DNA of 64,000 bases from Oscillospiraceae bacterium (GTDB lineage: Bacteria; Bacillota; Clostridia; Oscillospirales; Ruminococcaceae), in the NCBI GenBank assembly GCA_025757845.1, contig CP107211.1, positions 1,922,001 to 1,986,000 on the forward strand, read 5' to 3'. Below are positions 25,826-35,380 of this stretch, piece by piece. The translations under genes and the position numbers were made by a program. The notes below the pieces were generated by a model, which saw only the letters and a list, made by a program, of their open reading frames with translations, was not told the origin of the DNA and ran no database searches. Position 1 is the first letter of the stretch. Every line of letters starts with the position of its first letter.

Positions 25826-26374
25826 TTACTTCGTGTAGATCTCGGGCTTGAGCACGCCCACATAGGGCAGGTTGCGGTACTTTTCGTCGTAGTCCAGGCC
25901 ATAGCCCACCACGAACTCGTCCGGCACCTGGAAGCCCTCGTAATCGGGCTGAATGTCGGCCTTGCGGCGGCTGGGCTTGTCGAGGATGGTGCAGATCTTG
26001 ACCGAGTTGGGGTTGCGCATCTTGAGCATGGGCACCAGCTTGGACAGGGTGACACCGGTGTCGAGGATGTCCTCCACGATCAGCACATCCTTGCCGGACA
26101 GATCACCGTCCAGATCCTTGATGATCTTGACCAGACCGCTGGTCACGGTGTTGCTGCCGCCGTAGCTGGACACCACCATGAAGTCGATGCTGCAGGGAAT
26201 GGTCACTGCCCGCATCAGGTCGGCCATAAAGACCACCGATCCCTTCAGGATGGACACCAGCACGAGGTTTTTGCCCTCGTAGTCCTTGCTGATGCGTGCA
26301 CCCAGCTCCGCAACCTTGGCTTTCAGCTGTTCTTCCGAGACCAGAACGGTCTTGATGTCATCATTCATGCTCAT
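25826..26374 (-). CDS. hpt: Hypoxanthine phosphoribosyltransferase
   Basis: A 182-residue purine-salvage enzyme converting hypoxanthine (and guanine) plus PRPP to nucleotides. The PRPP loop is VLIVEDILDTGVTLS; other motifs are LVSILKGSVVFMADLMR and YGLDYDEKYRNLPYVG. The start at 26374 follows AAAAAGGAG. It lies between tilS and ftsH, the widespread Firmicutes order. Confidence 0.96.
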   Translation of the reverse strand: MSMNDDIKTVLVSEEQLKAKVAELGARISKDYEGKNLVLVSILKGSVVFMADLMRAVTIPCSIDFMVVSSYGGSNTVTSGLVKIIKDLDGDLSGKDVLIVEDILDTGVTLSKLVPMLKMRNPNSVKICTILDKPSRRKADIQPDYEGFQVPDEFVVGYGLDYDEKYRNLPYVGVLKPEIYTK

Positions 26375-26396
26375 GATGTTTCTCCTTTTTATCCCT

Positions 26397-27821
26397 TCAA
26401 GTTTCCTGTTCCATCTGCAGGATCTGCGTCGTGGTCTCATCCGGTGCAAGGCCCTCGGCAAAGCCGCTGCCGCACACCCAAAGCACCTCGCTGCCTGCTG
26501 CCAGCAGCGGCAGCGTGTCCCGCTGCTGCGCCGGGATGTCCGCTTCGTTCATCCATTTGCGCAGGCGGTTGTGCACCGCTCGCCCGGCGGGGCGGTAAAC
26601 ATCCCCCGGCTGGCGGGTGCGCAGAACAAGACCAGCATACAACGTAGTTATTCTAGCATAATCCGCCCGATTTTTTAAGTCTTTTTTATGAACGACTTGT
26701 ATTTTTTCTTCAAAATCCGCCGGGAACACCCGTGCAGTCAGGGTTTTGCCCCCCGGCAGAGGCATCCGGGCCGGTTTTCCGGCCTGCAGGGCTGCGGTAA
26801 ATGCGGCCGCCGCATCGGCGTCCCAGCCGGCGGATTCGGCCTGTGTTTCCTGCCGGAGCACCCCATCTGCCGCGCAGAAGCGGACCTTCCCGGTCAGCTG
26901 CACGGCTCCGCTGCCCTGCTGCACCAGCTGCGCCAACAGCCGGATATATTTTTCTTCCGGGTCCCGCACCGGGGCCGCCAAACGGTGCAGGGCCGTTTCC
27001 AGAATGGGCGCATCCGCTGCCGCCAGCGGCTCCAGCCGCCAGCACACGGGGTCCGTGTCCGACAGGCGGGCATCCATCAGCAGCGCTTCGGCCTTTTGGG
27101 CAAAGTAGGCATCGGCCTGCGCCGCCTTCTCGCAGAAGCGGGCCAGATTTTCCGTCGCCGCCTCGTTCGTGCTCCGCAAAGCAGGCAGTGCCGCCCGGCG
27201 CAGCCGGTTGCGGGCGTAGGCGTCCGTCTCGTTCGTCTCATCGGTGACCCATGTCTGCCCGGCCGCCCGGCAGACCGCCTCGGTGTCGGCCCGGTTCAGG
27301 CAGAGCAGCGGCCGCAGATAACACCCGCGCCGGGGCCGGATGCCTGCCGCACCGTGCAGCCCAGTGCCCCGGGCCAGCCGCAGCAGCAGCGTTTCGGCCT
27401 GGTCATTTGCAGTATGGGCCGTTGCCACGGCATCTATCCCCTCTTCGCACAGGCGTTCAAAGCAGGCATAGCGCAGGCGGCGGGCCCAGTCCTCCCCGGC
27501 GTGGGGCGGCGGCGCATCCACCGTGTCGGCCAGTTCTGCCGCGTGGAACACCCGCAGCGGCACCCCCAGTGCCCCGCAGGCCTGCCGCACAAAGGCTTCG
27601 TCCCGGTCGGCGGCGGCGCCGCGCAGGCCGTGGTTCACATGGCAGGCTGAGAGGGTGTAGCCGAACTCCGGCTGCAGCGCCCGCAGCAGGAGCAGCAGCG
27701 CCATGCTGTCGGCCCCGCCGGAAACCGCCGCCGCCAGCCGCAGCGGCTGCCCCGGACACAAAAGCCGGTTCTGCAGGCAGAAATCCCGCACCGCAGCCCG
27801 GCAGTCTTTCTCGTTTTTCAT
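26397..27821 (-). CDS. tilS: tRNA(Ile)-lysidine synthase
   Basis: A 474-residue N-type ATP pyrophosphatase that makes lysidine at C34 of tRNA-Ile(CAU), switching it from Met to Ile. The PP-loop is RLAAAVSGGADSMALLLLLR. The family segments CHVNHGLRG, ATAHTANDQAETLLLRLARG and LRPLL follow, and a C-terminal TilS domain ends the protein (VLRTRQPGDVYRPAGRAVHN). The ATG is only 4 nt beyond the dnaB stop with little SD, so translation is probably coupled to dnaB. Confidence 0.95.
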   Translation of the reverse strand: MKNEKDCRAAVRDFCLQNRLLCPGQPLRLAAAVSGGADSMALLLLLRALQPEFGYTLSACHVNHGLRGAAADRDEAFVRQACGALGVPLRVFHAAELADTVDAPPPHAGEDWARRLRYACFERLCEEGIDAVATAHTANDQAETLLLRLARGTGLHGAAGIRPRRGCYLRPLLCLNRADTEAVCRAAGQTWVTDETNETDAYARNRLRRAALPALRSTNEAATENLARFCEKAAQADAYFAQKAEALLMDARLSDTDPVCWRLEPLAAADAPILETALHRLAAPVRDPEEKYIRLLAQLVQQGSGAVQLTGKVRFCAADGVLRQETQAESAGWDADAAAAFTAALQAGKPARMPLPGGKTLTARVFPADFEEKIQVVHKKDLKNRADYARITTLYAGLVLRTRQPGDVYRPAGRAVHNRLRKWMNEADIPAQQRDTLPLLAAGSEVLWVCGSGFAEGLAPDETTTQILQMEQET

Positions 27822-27825
27822 CGGT

Positions 27826-29226
27826 TCAGCGCTTGAAATCCACATCCATGAAGCGAGTGTGGGCACCGTCCCAGCCCAGCGGCACGGTACTGGTCTCACC
27901 ATGGCGGTTCTTGGCCACGATGCACTCGGCCGTGTCGGCATCCACCTCGGCACCGTCCGGGTTCTGGCTGGCGTAATAGGAATCGCGGTACAGGAACAGG
28001 ACGCAGTCAGCGTCCTGCTCGATGGAACCGGAATCACGCAGGTCGGACAGCTGGGGCCGGTGGCTGGAGTTGTTGCCCTGCTTTTCCACCGCACGGGACA
28101 GCTGGCTCAGCGCGATGATGGGCACGTTCATTTCCTTGGCCATGATCTTGAGGTTCCGGGTGATAGAACTGATTTCCTGCACGCGGTTCTCGGTGCGCTG
28201 GCCAGTGGTCATCAGCTGCAGATAGTCGATGACGATCAGACCTACGTTGGGGCGGGTGGGGTCCTGGTTCACCCGGCGGATCTTGGCCTTCATCTCGGTG
28301 ATGGTGATGCCGGAGGTATCGTCCATATAGATCGGTGCATCGTGGAGTTTTTCAGTGGCCAGCGCCAGATACTCCCAGTCCTCGGCGCGCAGGGCACCGG
28401 TGCGGAAAGCCTGGCTGTCGATGCCGGCCTCGGCGGACAGGATGCGGTTGGTGAGCTGCTCCTTGGTCATTTCCAGGCTGAAGATGGCCACCGGCACCTT
28501 CTGCTGCATGGCCACGCGGGTGGCGATGTTCAGCGCAAAACTGGTCTTGCCCATGCCGGGGCGGGCGGCCAGGATGATCAGGTCACCGCGGCCAAGGCCG
28601 GTGAGCACCGTGTCCAGCAGGCGGAACCCGGTGGGGATGCCCTTGTACTTGTCGGCATCCGGGCCGCTGATCTTCTGCAGGTTGGTCAGGGTCTCCACCA
28701 TGCTGGAGGAAAGCGGGGTCAGTGCGCTGGAATCCCGGCCGGAGCGGATCTCGTAGATGCGCTGCTCGGCATTTTCCAGCAGCAGGTCGGCGTCCGGCTC
28801 GTCCCCGGCGTCCTGCAGGATATCCTTGGCCACGTCCATCAGCTGGCGCACCAGATACTTTTCCTGCACGATCTGGGCGTAGGCCTTCACGTTGGAGATG
28901 CTGGGCACCGTCTCGGCCAGACCGGTCAGGTACACCTTGGCTTCGTCCGCACTGGGGAACACCCCGTCCGAGATGACCGCATCCAGCAGGGTCACAAAGT
29001 CAATGGTCTGGTCGTTGGTGAACAGCCGCAGCATCTCGCTCCAGATCTGCGCGTTCTGCCGGGTATAGAACATTTCCGGCTTGATGATCTCCACCAGGTC
29101 GGTCAGGGTGTCGGGCTTGAGCAGCACCGCGCCCAGCACGCTCTGCTCCGCCTGCATGTTGAACGGCTGGTTGATGCCCACGCTCTCCAGATTCAGTTCG
29201 TTGTTATAATGTCGTTCGTTCGGCAT
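27826..29226 (-). CDS. dnaB: Replicative DNA helicase
   Basis: A 466-residue hexameric 5'-3' helicase. The N-terminal primase-interacting domain starts near residue 22 (FNMQAEQSVLGAVLLKPDTL). The RecA-like motor has Walker A in LAARPGMGKTSFALN and Walker B in VGLIVIDYLQLM, then ALSQLSRAVE and the ADCVLFLYRD arginine-finger region. It lies downstream of rplI, separated by a terminator, and upstream of tilS. Confidence 0.97.
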   Translation of the reverse strand: MPNERHYNNELNLESVGINQPFNMQAEQSVLGAVLLKPDTLTDLVEIIKPEMFYTRQNAQIWSEMLRLFTNDQTIDFVTLLDAVISDGVFPSADEAKVYLTGLAETVPSISNVKAYAQIVQEKYLVRQLMDVAKDILQDAGDEPDADLLLENAEQRIYEIRSGRDSSALTPLSSSMVETLTNLQKISGPDADKYKGIPTGFRLLDTVLTGLGRGDLIILAARPGMGKTSFALNIATRVAMQQKVPVAIFSLEMTKEQLTNRILSAEAGIDSQAFRTGALRAEDWEYLALATEKLHDAPIYMDDTSGITITEMKAKIRRVNQDPTRPNVGLIVIDYLQLMTTGQRTENRVQEISSITRNLKIMAKEMNVPIIALSQLSRAVEKQGNNSSHRPQLSDLRDSGSIEQDADCVLFLYRDSYYASQNPDGAEVDADTAECIVAKNRHGETSTVPLGWDGAHTRFMDVDFKR

Positions 29227-29260
29227 GGTCGTTCATCCTTCTGTCAATTCCCGTAAAGCC

Positions 29261-29289
29261 AAAAAGCGCCCCCTGCTGTGAGGGGGCGC
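29261..29289 (-). terminator. Terminator between rplI and dnaB
   Basis: Minus strand: perfect 9-bp stem GCGCCCCCT / AGGGGGCGC, 6-nt loop, then TTTTTGG. As no other promoter is evident before dnaB, it may act as partial attenuation. Confidence 0.8.
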
Positions 29290-29304
29290 AGATTGGCAGA
29301 AAAA

Positions 29305-29760
29305 TCAGGCCTGTTCCACTTCCACCTGGATCTTGAAGGAAGCCACAACGCCCACATGCAGGCGCACCTTGCCGTTGAACACACCGGCATCCTTGATGTC
29401 GCGGGTCTCCATCTCGATCTTCTTCTTGTCGATGGGAGCACCGGACAGCTGTGCCAGAGCCTCGGCCACTTCCTTGCCGGTGACCTTGCCGTGCAGACGG
29501 CCGGAGGCACCGCCCTTGGCCTTGATGGTCACGGTCTTGCCTTCGATCTTGGCGGCCAGTGCCTTGGCAGCGGCCACATTCTCAGCTTCGTGGAAATCGG
29601 CTGCGGCTTCCTTGCCGCGGGCCACGTTCACAGCGCTGGCATCGGCCACAGCCGCCAGCTTGCGCGGGAACAGGTAGTTGCGGGCGTAGCCGTCGGACAC
29701 CTCATGGATCTCGTCCTTTTTGCCAATGCCCTTGATATCCTGCTTGAGAATCACTTTCAT
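29305..29760 (-). CDS. rplI: Ribosomal protein L9
   Basis: A 151-residue 50S protein. The N-terminal rRNA-binding domain ([20 protein letters not shown], then [16 protein letters not shown]) is textbook. A long connecting helix and the C-terminal domain ([20 protein letters not shown]) complete it. Own promoter at 29838-29810. Confidence 0.97.
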   Translation of the reverse strand: MKVILKQDIKGIGKKDEIHEVSDGYARNYLFPRKLAAVADASAVNVARGKEAAADFHEAENVAAAKALAAKIEGKTVTIKAKGGASGRLHGKVTGKEVAEALAQLSGAPIDKKKIEMETRDIKDAGVFNGKVRLHVGVVASFKIQVEVEQA

Positions 29761-29809
29761 GTTTATCCCTCACTTTTCACCGGAACCCCGGTGCCGTTCT
29801 TGTGTTTAT

Positions 29810-29838
29810 AGTATAGCGCATTTGTCGGCTTTGAGCAA
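29810..29838 (-). promoter_or_regulatory. rplI promoter
   Basis: Minus strand: TTGCTC (29838-29833), 17-bp spacer, TATACT (29815-29810). Confidence 0.65.
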
Positions 29839-29849
29839 GAGGGGCAGCC

Positions 29850-29937
29850 AACCATTTAAAATGGTCTCCGCTTCGCTCTGACCATATTCATCGGAAGTTT
29901 ATGATTGATTTCGTGTTTGTCGCAGCCTGCGGGCTGC
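29850..29937 (+). repeat. Dispersed two-hairpin repeat, copy 1
   Basis: Starts AACCATTTAAAATGG and forms hairpin 1, ATGGTC...GACCAT (29861-29885). An A+T-rich link follows, then hairpin 2, GCAGCC-TGCG-GGCTGC (29922-29937). The related copy at 50549 keeps the primary sequence around hairpin 1 but with the paired change G/C to C/G, and also has a TGCG-loop hairpin 2. The region 29886-30031 beyond it holds no gene. Confidence 0.65.
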
Positions 29938-30031
29938 TCCAAACACCCTTTCACGCAAGGAGCTGCTGCCGTTGATAACTTCTCCCTGCAAAAAGTTGTG
30001 CAGAATGTTTTCTCTCCGGCCCCTCTTGTGA

Positions 30032-30072
30032 AAAATGCACTTCCGGAACGCCCGCAGGCGTTCCGGAAGTGC
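30032..30072 (-). terminator. Terminator of rnj-gdpP-glf
   Basis: Minus strand: perfect 16-bp stem GCACTTCCGGAACGCC with 4-nt loop, followed by ATTTTTC. Confidence 0.85.
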
Positions 30073-30141
30073 AAGAATCCAATTTATTTCCGCTATTTCT
30101 GGCCAGAGCACACGCGGCGGCCATTCTAAACGGTCAGGCTT

Positions 30142-31245
30142 TTACGCCAGTTCCTTCTGCACCACATCGAGTGCCGCCTCGATGACCTTGTCCATGTCGT
30201 AGTACTTGTATTCGCCCAGGCGGCCGCCGAAGATCACGCCCGGCTCGGCATCGGCCAGCTGCTTGTATTCGGCGTACAGAGCACCGTTCTTGGCGTCGTT
30301 GACCGGGTAGTACGGCTCGTCGCCCTTGTTCCACTCGGCGCTGTACTCCCGGCTGATGACCGTTTTGGGCTGGGTGCCGAACTCGAAGTGCTTGTGCTCG
30401 ATGATGCGGGTGTAGGGGGTCTCGGCATCGGTGTAGTTCACCACGGCGTTGCCCTGATAGTTGTCGGTGTCCAGCACCTCGGTCTCAAAGCGGACGCTGC
30501 GGTACTGCAAAGCCCCCAGCCGGTAGCCAAAGTAGGCATCCACCGGACCGGTGTACACCACCTTGTCGGCCAGCGCGTTCAGCGCCTCACGGTCAGCCAG
30601 ATAGTCCGCATTCAGGCGCACCTCGGTGCCCTCCAGCATGTTTTCCACCATGGCAGTGTAGCCGCCGTTGGGGATGCCCTGATACAGGGCGTTGAAATAG
30701 TTGTTGTCGTAGGTAAAACGCACCGGCAGACGCTTGATGATAAAGGCCGGCAGCTCGGTGCAGGGGCGGCCCCACTGCTTGCCGGTGTAGCCTTTGATGA
30801 GCTTTTCGTAGATGTCGGTGCCCACCAGACTGATGGCCTGCTCTTCCAGATTCTGCGGGTCGGTGATGCCTGCCTCCGCCTTCTGCTGCTCGATCCTGGC
30901 CTTTGCCTCGGCGGGGGTCACCACACCCCACATCTTGTTGAAGGTGTTCATGTTGAAGGGCAGATTGTAGATCTCGCCATGGTAGTTGGCCACCGGGCTG
31001 TTGGTGTAGCGGTTGAACTCCGCAAACTGGTTCACATACTGCCACACGGTCTTGTTGTTGGTGTGGAAGATGTGGGCACCATAGCGGTGCACATTGATGC
31101 CCTCCACCGGCTCGGTGTAGATGTTGCCCGCAATGTGGCTGCGCTTGTCGATGACAAGGCACTTCTTGCCGGCCTTCTTTGCCTCGTGGGCAAACACGGC
31201 ACCATACAGGCCCGCACCGACGATCAGATAATCATACTGTTTCAT
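30142..31245 (-). CDS. glf: UDP-galactopyranose mutase
   Basis: A 367-residue flavoenzyme that interconverts UDP-galactopyranose and UDP-galactofuranose for cell-surface polysaccharide. The FAD-binding start is YDYLIVGAGLYGAVFAHEAK; active-site regions are GAHIFHTNN, LIKGYTGKQWGRPCTELPAF and the C-terminal FGGRLGEYKYYDMDKVI. It lies 18 nt after gdpP, so it is read from the rnj promoter. No other galactofuranose or glycosyltransferase gene is nearby, which makes its place here unusual. Confidence 0.95.
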   Translation of the reverse strand: MKQYDYLIVGAGLYGAVFAHEAKKAGKKCLVIDKRSHIAGNIYTEPVEGINVHRYGAHIFHTNNKTVWQYVNQFAEFNRYTNSPVANYHGEIYNLPFNMNTFNKMWGVVTPAEAKARIEQQKAEAGITDPQNLEEQAISLVGTDIYEKLIKGYTGKQWGRPCTELPAFIIKRLPVRFTYDNNYFNALYQGIPNGGYTAMVENMLEGTEVRLNADYLADREALNALADKVVYTGPVDAYFGYRLGALQYRSVRFETEVLDTDNYQGNAVVNYTDAETPYTRIIEHKHFEFGTQPKTVISREYSAEWNKGDEPYYPVNDAKNGALYAEYKQLADAEPGVIFGGRLGEYKYYDMDKVIEAALDVVQKELA

Positions 31246-31263
31246 GGGAAGAACCTCTCACTC

Positions 31264-33243
31264 TCATTTTTCTTCGGCACCGCTCTTTTTCTGGGATGCC
31301 CAGTAGTTGTCAATGGCCGTCTCGATGCGGGAGCGGGCCGCCTCCGGGGTGATGTGCTTGAGCTGTGCCGCTGCCATGGTCTGGTGGCCGCCGCCGCCCA
31401 GTGCTTCCATGATCACCTGCACGTTCACGGCACCCAGGCTGCGGGCCGAGATGTTCACCCCGGTGCCCACCTGCACCGCCACAAAGCTGGCGTCCACGCC
31501 CTGGATGCGCAGCAGGTCGTTGGCGGCCTGCGCGATGGCCACACGGGCCTCCGGGGCGATCTCGCCGCCCACCGAGATGGCGCAGTTCTTGTACATCCGT
31601 GCCTGCTCCACCAGTTCGGCCTTGGCCGCATATTCCACCATGGTCACGTCAAACAGCTGACGCACCCGCTCCGTCTCGGCACCGTAACGGCGCAGGGCCG
31701 CAGCGGCTTCAAAGGTACGCACGCCGGTGTGCAGGGTAAAGTCCTGCGTGTCCAGCAGGATGCCGGAGAGCAGGCCCTCGGCTTCCACCCGGTTGGGCTT
31801 GTCGTCGCGGTCGCCCACATACTGCAAAAGCTCGGTGACCAGCTCACTGGCCGAGGAGGAATAGGGCTCGTGGCAGACCAGATCCGGGTTCTGGATGTAG
31901 CCCACACCCTTGCGGTGGTGGTCAATGACAGCCACCTTGCCGCATTTTTCCAGGATCTCCTTGCTTTCCACAAGGCCCACCTGGTATGTATCCACCACCA
32001 CGCACAGGGTGCGCTTGGAGATGATGGGCAGTGCGTCCTTCGGGTCGATGAAGTCATCCTTCTGGCCCGCCCTGCACAGCGCGTCGATCAGGCTGCCCGC
32101 CAGCGTGGCGTCCCGCTTCACGGCGATCACCGCCGGGACGTCGCAGATCTTGCAGATGCGCAATACGCCCTCGGCGGCACCAATGGCGTCCAGATCGCTC
32201 ATGCGGTGGCCCATGATGACCACATGGTCCGCTTCCTTGATGAGTTTGACCAGCTGGTCGGCCACGATGCGGCTGCGCACCTTGCTGCGCTTTTCTACGC
32301 CATGGCTCACGCCGCCGTAAAAGGTAAAGCCGTCCGGCGTCATCTCGGCGGCCTGATCACCGCCGCGCCCCTGCGCCATGTCCAGCGCCTGCACGGCCAT
32401 GTCCTGGGCTTCCCGCAGGGTCTTGGCCCCGCGGCCGATGCCGATGGACAGTGACAGGTTCACACTGGGGTCCAGAGCACGGATCTTGTCCAGCACGTCA
32501 TAGCCGCGCTTGGCAAACTGCTCCATCTGGCGCTCTTCCACCACGGCGATGTAACGGCCGCTGGCCACCCGGCGCAGAAAACCGCTGCCCCGGCCGATCA
32601 TATCTTCCAGGATGCGGTTGATGCCCTCCAGCAGGCGGGCGCGCTCACTGTCCAGCATGTCGCCGAACACATCGTCATAGCCGTCCACCAGAAACACCAG
32701 ATAGCCCGGGCGGCTGGCCTTGTACTCCGCTTCGATCTTGCGCAGGGCGGTCTCCTCGTTCAGCACCAGCAGGGTCATGCACTCGGCCCCGCCGGGCACC
32801 GTGGAGCTGTGCACGCTCCAGAAGCCGTCCGCCAGCGTCAGCAGCTGGCCCTGCTGGGTGCGGCACTGCTGCAGGTCCAGCCCGGGCAGTACCTTCTGCA
32901 CCCGGCTGGTCAGCATATCCTGCCCGCCCAGCAGACGGGCACGGAACTGCTCGTTGTACCACAGCACCGTTTCGCCGGACAGCAGAGCCGTCGGCTGTGA
33001 GAGCTGCTCCAGACTGAATTTTGTTTTGGATTTTTCAAAGTTGTCGCCGCGCACCCAGCGGGACAGCCAGCGGCGCAGTTGGTAGCGGAACGCCGCCATG
33101 CAGATGCCCCACGCCACCACCAGTGCCAGCAGCACCGGCCAGATGCTGGGCCGCTGGATCAGCAGGACCAGCGTGAGCAGGGCGCAAAGCACCGCCAGCG
33201 CTGCGGTCAGCATCTCCATGGTCCATCTCGGTTTCTGTTTCAT
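31264..33243 (-). CDS. gdpP: Cyclic-di-AMP phosphodiesterase, GdpP/DhhP type
   Basis: A 659-residue membrane protein. Two N-terminal helices (about 10-55), a PAS-like region, a degenerate GGDEF domain (GSGFLRRVASGRYIAVVEER, no GGDEF signature) and a C-terminal DHH/DHHA1 phosphodiesterase. DHH motifs: VIMGHRMSDLDAIGAAEGV, VVDTYQVG, AVIDHHRKG and the DHHA1 GGGGHQTMAA. It hydrolyses c-di-AMP and so affects potassium and envelope homeostasis. The usual neighbour rplI-dnaB follows, but with glf inserted between. Confidence 0.94.
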   Translation of the reverse strand: MKQKPRWTMEMLTAALAVLCALLTLVLLIQRPSIWPVLLALVVAWGICMAAFRYQLRRWLSRWVRGDNFEKSKTKFSLEQLSQPTALLSGETVLWYNEQFRARLLGGQDMLTSRVQKVLPGLDLQQCRTQQGQLLTLADGFWSVHSSTVPGGAECMTLLVLNEETALRKIEAEYKASRPGYLVFLVDGYDDVFGDMLDSERARLLEGINRILEDMIGRGSGFLRRVASGRYIAVVEERQMEQFAKRGYDVLDKIRALDPSVNLSLSIGIGRGAKTLREAQDMAVQALDMAQGRGGDQAAEMTPDGFTFYGGVSHGVEKRSKVRSRIVADQLVKLIKEADHVVIMGHRMSDLDAIGAAEGVLRICKICDVPAVIAVKRDATLAGSLIDALCRAGQKDDFIDPKDALPIISKRTLCVVVDTYQVGLVESKEILEKCGKVAVIDHHRKGVGYIQNPDLVCHEPYSSSASELVTELLQYVGDRDDKPNRVEAEGLLSGILLDTQDFTLHTGVRTFEAAAALRRYGAETERVRQLFDVTMVEYAAKAELVEQARMYKNCAISVGGEIAPEARVAIAQAANDLLRIQGVDASFVAVQVGTGVNISARSLGAVNVQVIMEALGGGGHQTMAAAQLKHITPEAARSRIETAIDNYWASQKKSGAEEK

Positions 33244-33295
33244 CTGCTTTTCTGCCTCCCGGTCATATGCTGTGCCGCCCGGCGGCGCGCCCTGC

Positions 33296-35113
33296 TCATA
33301 CCTCCATCAGGATGGGCAGGATCATGGGGCTGCGCTTGGTGCGCCGGTAAATATAGCTGCTCAACGCCTCCCGCACGCGGGTCTTGACGCTGTTCCAGTC
33401 GCGCACATGCTCGTCCACGCAGCGTTCCAGTGCGTTTTCCACGATGCTCTGGGCACCGTCCATCAGGCTCTCGTTCTCGCGCACATACACGAAGCCGCGG
33501 CTCACGAGGTCCGGCCCGGCCAGCACCTTGCCGGTCTTGCTGTCCACGGTAGCCACGATGATCACCAGGCCGTCCTCAGAAAGGTGCTTGCGGTCCCGCA
33601 GGACCACGTTGCCCACGTCGCCCACGCCCAGGCCGTCCACCATGACGGCACCGGCGGTGACCGGCTCGCCCAGCTTCATCTCGTCCTGGCTGAGGATGAC
33701 GTTGGAACCATTCTCTGCGATCAGGATGTTGCTGGTGGGGATGCCCAGACTGGCCGCCGTGAGGGCGTGCTTCTTGAGCTGCTTGTACTCGCCGTGCACC
33801 GGCAGGAAATATTTGGGCTTGGTCAGGGTGAGCATCAGTTTCTGCTCCTCCTGGCAGGCGTGGCCGGACACATGCACGTCGTACATGCTCTCGTAGATGA
33901 CCTCCGCACCCAGCAGCAGCAGACCATTGACGATCTTGGTCACGCTCTTTTCGTTGCCGGGGATGGGGTTGGCAGAGATGATGATGAAGTCGCCGGGACC
34001 CACACGCACCTGACGGTGGCTGCAGGAGGCCATGCGGCTCAGTGCGCTCAGGGGTTCGCCCTGGCTGCCGGTGGTGATCAGCACCACCTGCTCCGGCGGG
34101 TACTGGTTCAGCTCGTCCACGCCGATCAGCGTCCCCTCCGGGATGTGCATATAGCCCAGCTCCTGTGCCATGGCGGTATTGTTGACCATGCTGCGGCCGC
34201 TGAAGGCCACCTTGCGGCCATCCTCCACGGCCAGATCAATGATCTGCTGCACGCGGTAGATGTTGGACGCAAAGGTCGCAATGATGATGCGCTTGTTGCG
34301 GGCGCGGGCAAACAGGCTGCGGACACCGGCGGCCACCTTCTGTTCGGTAGCGGTAAAGCCCGGGCGCTCCGCGTTGGTGGAGTCGCTCAGCAGTGCCAGC
34401 ACACCGCGCTGGCCATACTCGGCCAGAGTGGACAGGTCGGTCACACCGCAGGCCAGCGGGGTGTAGTCGATCTTGAAGTCGCCAGTCTGGATGATGGTGC
34501 CGGCGGGGCTGTCGATGGCAAAGGCCACGGCATCCGGGATGGAGTGGTTCACATGGATGGGCTCCACGGTGAAGCAGCCCAGCTTGATCTTCTGCTTGGG
34601 GGTGATCTCCACAAACTTGGTCTTGCCGGCCAGGCCGAACTCCTCCAGCTTATTCCGGATCAGGCCGCAGGTCAGGCGGGTGCCGTAGATGGGCAGGTCG
34701 AACTTCTGCAGCAGATACGGGATGCTGCCGATGTGGTCCTCGTGGCCGTGGGTGATGAGCAGGCCCTTGATGCGGTCCTTGTTCTGCACCACAAAGGTAA
34801 AGTCCGGGATCACCATGTCCACGCCGTACATCTCGCTGTCCGGGAACACCAGACCGCAGTCTACGATGATCATGTCCCCGTTGCACTCATACACGGTCAT
34901 GTTCTTGCCCACTTCGCCCAGACCGCCCAGCGGGTAGATGTGGATGGGCGTTGCAGCCTCCTTGGGCTGCTGCGGGCGGCGGGGGCGGCGGTTGTAGTAG
35001 GGCCGCCGGGTGGTGCGGGGGCGCTTTTCCCCGGCCGCTGCCGGGGCTGCGGCTGCGTTCTGCTTTGCGCGGGCAGCCGGGACCGTGTTTTCTTTTTCTT
35101 TCGTCTGAGCCAT
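33296..35113 (-). CDS. Ribonuclease J
   Basis: A 605-residue metallo-beta-lactamase/beta-CASP RNase with 5'-3' exo- and endonuclease activity in mRNA turnover. A basic, Ala/Arg/Pro-rich tail of about 50 residues precedes the catalytic domain, which shows LLITHGHEDHIGSIPYLLQK (HxHxDH), TGDFKIDY and HPVHGEY-like FLPVHGEYKQLKKHA. The start at 35113 follows TTTGGAGG; the frame is open to 35425, but that part is the leader. It heads the rnj-gdpP-glf transcript. Confidence 0.95.
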   Translation of the reverse strand: MAQTKEKENTVPAARAKQNAAAAPAAAGEKRPRTTRRPYYNRRPRRPQQPKEAATPIHIYPLGGLGEVGKNMTVYECNGDMIIVDCGLVFPDSEMYGVDMVIPDFTFVVQNKDRIKGLLITHGHEDHIGSIPYLLQKFDLPIYGTRLTCGLIRNKLEEFGLAGKTKFVEITPKQKIKLGCFTVEPIHVNHSIPDAVAFAIDSPAGTIIQTGDFKIDYTPLACGVTDLSTLAEYGQRGVLALLSDSTNAERPGFTATEQKVAAGVRSLFARARNKRIIIATFASNIYRVQQIIDLAVEDGRKVAFSGRSMVNNTAMAQELGYMHIPEGTLIGVDELNQYPPEQVVLITTGSQGEPLSALSRMASCSHRQVRVGPGDFIIISANPIPGNEKSVTKIVNGLLLLGAEVIYESMYDVHVSGHACQEEQKLMLTLTKPKYFLPVHGEYKQLKKHALTAASLGIPTSNILIAENGSNVILSQDEMKLGEPVTAGAVMVDGLGVGDVGNVVLRDRKHLSEDGLVIIVATVDSKTGKVLAGPDLVSRGFVYVRENESLMDGAQSIVENALERCVDEHVRDWNSVKTRVREALSSYIYRRTKRSPMILPILMEV

Positions 35114-35380
35114 TCTTGACCTCCAAAAATAATGGCGGCGCGGACCGTCTCCACAAGGGAGACAGCCGTGCGCTGCATGGGGAAGCACCGGATCTTTGCA
35201 TCGGCTTCCGTTGGATGCACCGTATAGAATTGTCCTGTCAGCGTGCTTTTGGCACCGCTGGTCGTTCCACAAGAATCCCTCAGCCCGTACAGTCCATCTG
35301 TTCGATGCGACCGCGGCTTTTCTGCAGGAACGTCTGAGCGCACGCCTTCGGTGCGCCCCTATACGCATTTTGTTACGCTT
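35114..35380 (-). other. Long RNase J leader (about 260 nt)
   Basis: Between the consensus promoter and the RNase J ATG there is an untranslated leader with several hairpins, e.g. GCGCAC...GTGCGC near 35338-35356 and GTCTCC-N6-GGAGAC near 35142-35159. No SD-led ORF is seen. Long structured leaders are common targets of RNase autoregulation (inference). Confidence 0.45.

Noticed and set aside
22502..26647. A plus-strand open frame of 1381 codons opposite ftsH, hpt and neighbours
   Set aside because: It spans several real genes on the other strand and their junctions; composition typical of an antisense frame.
29886..30141. Small genes in the rplI-glf gap
   Set aside because: Short frames lack SDs and are interrupted by the repeat and the glf terminator hairpin.
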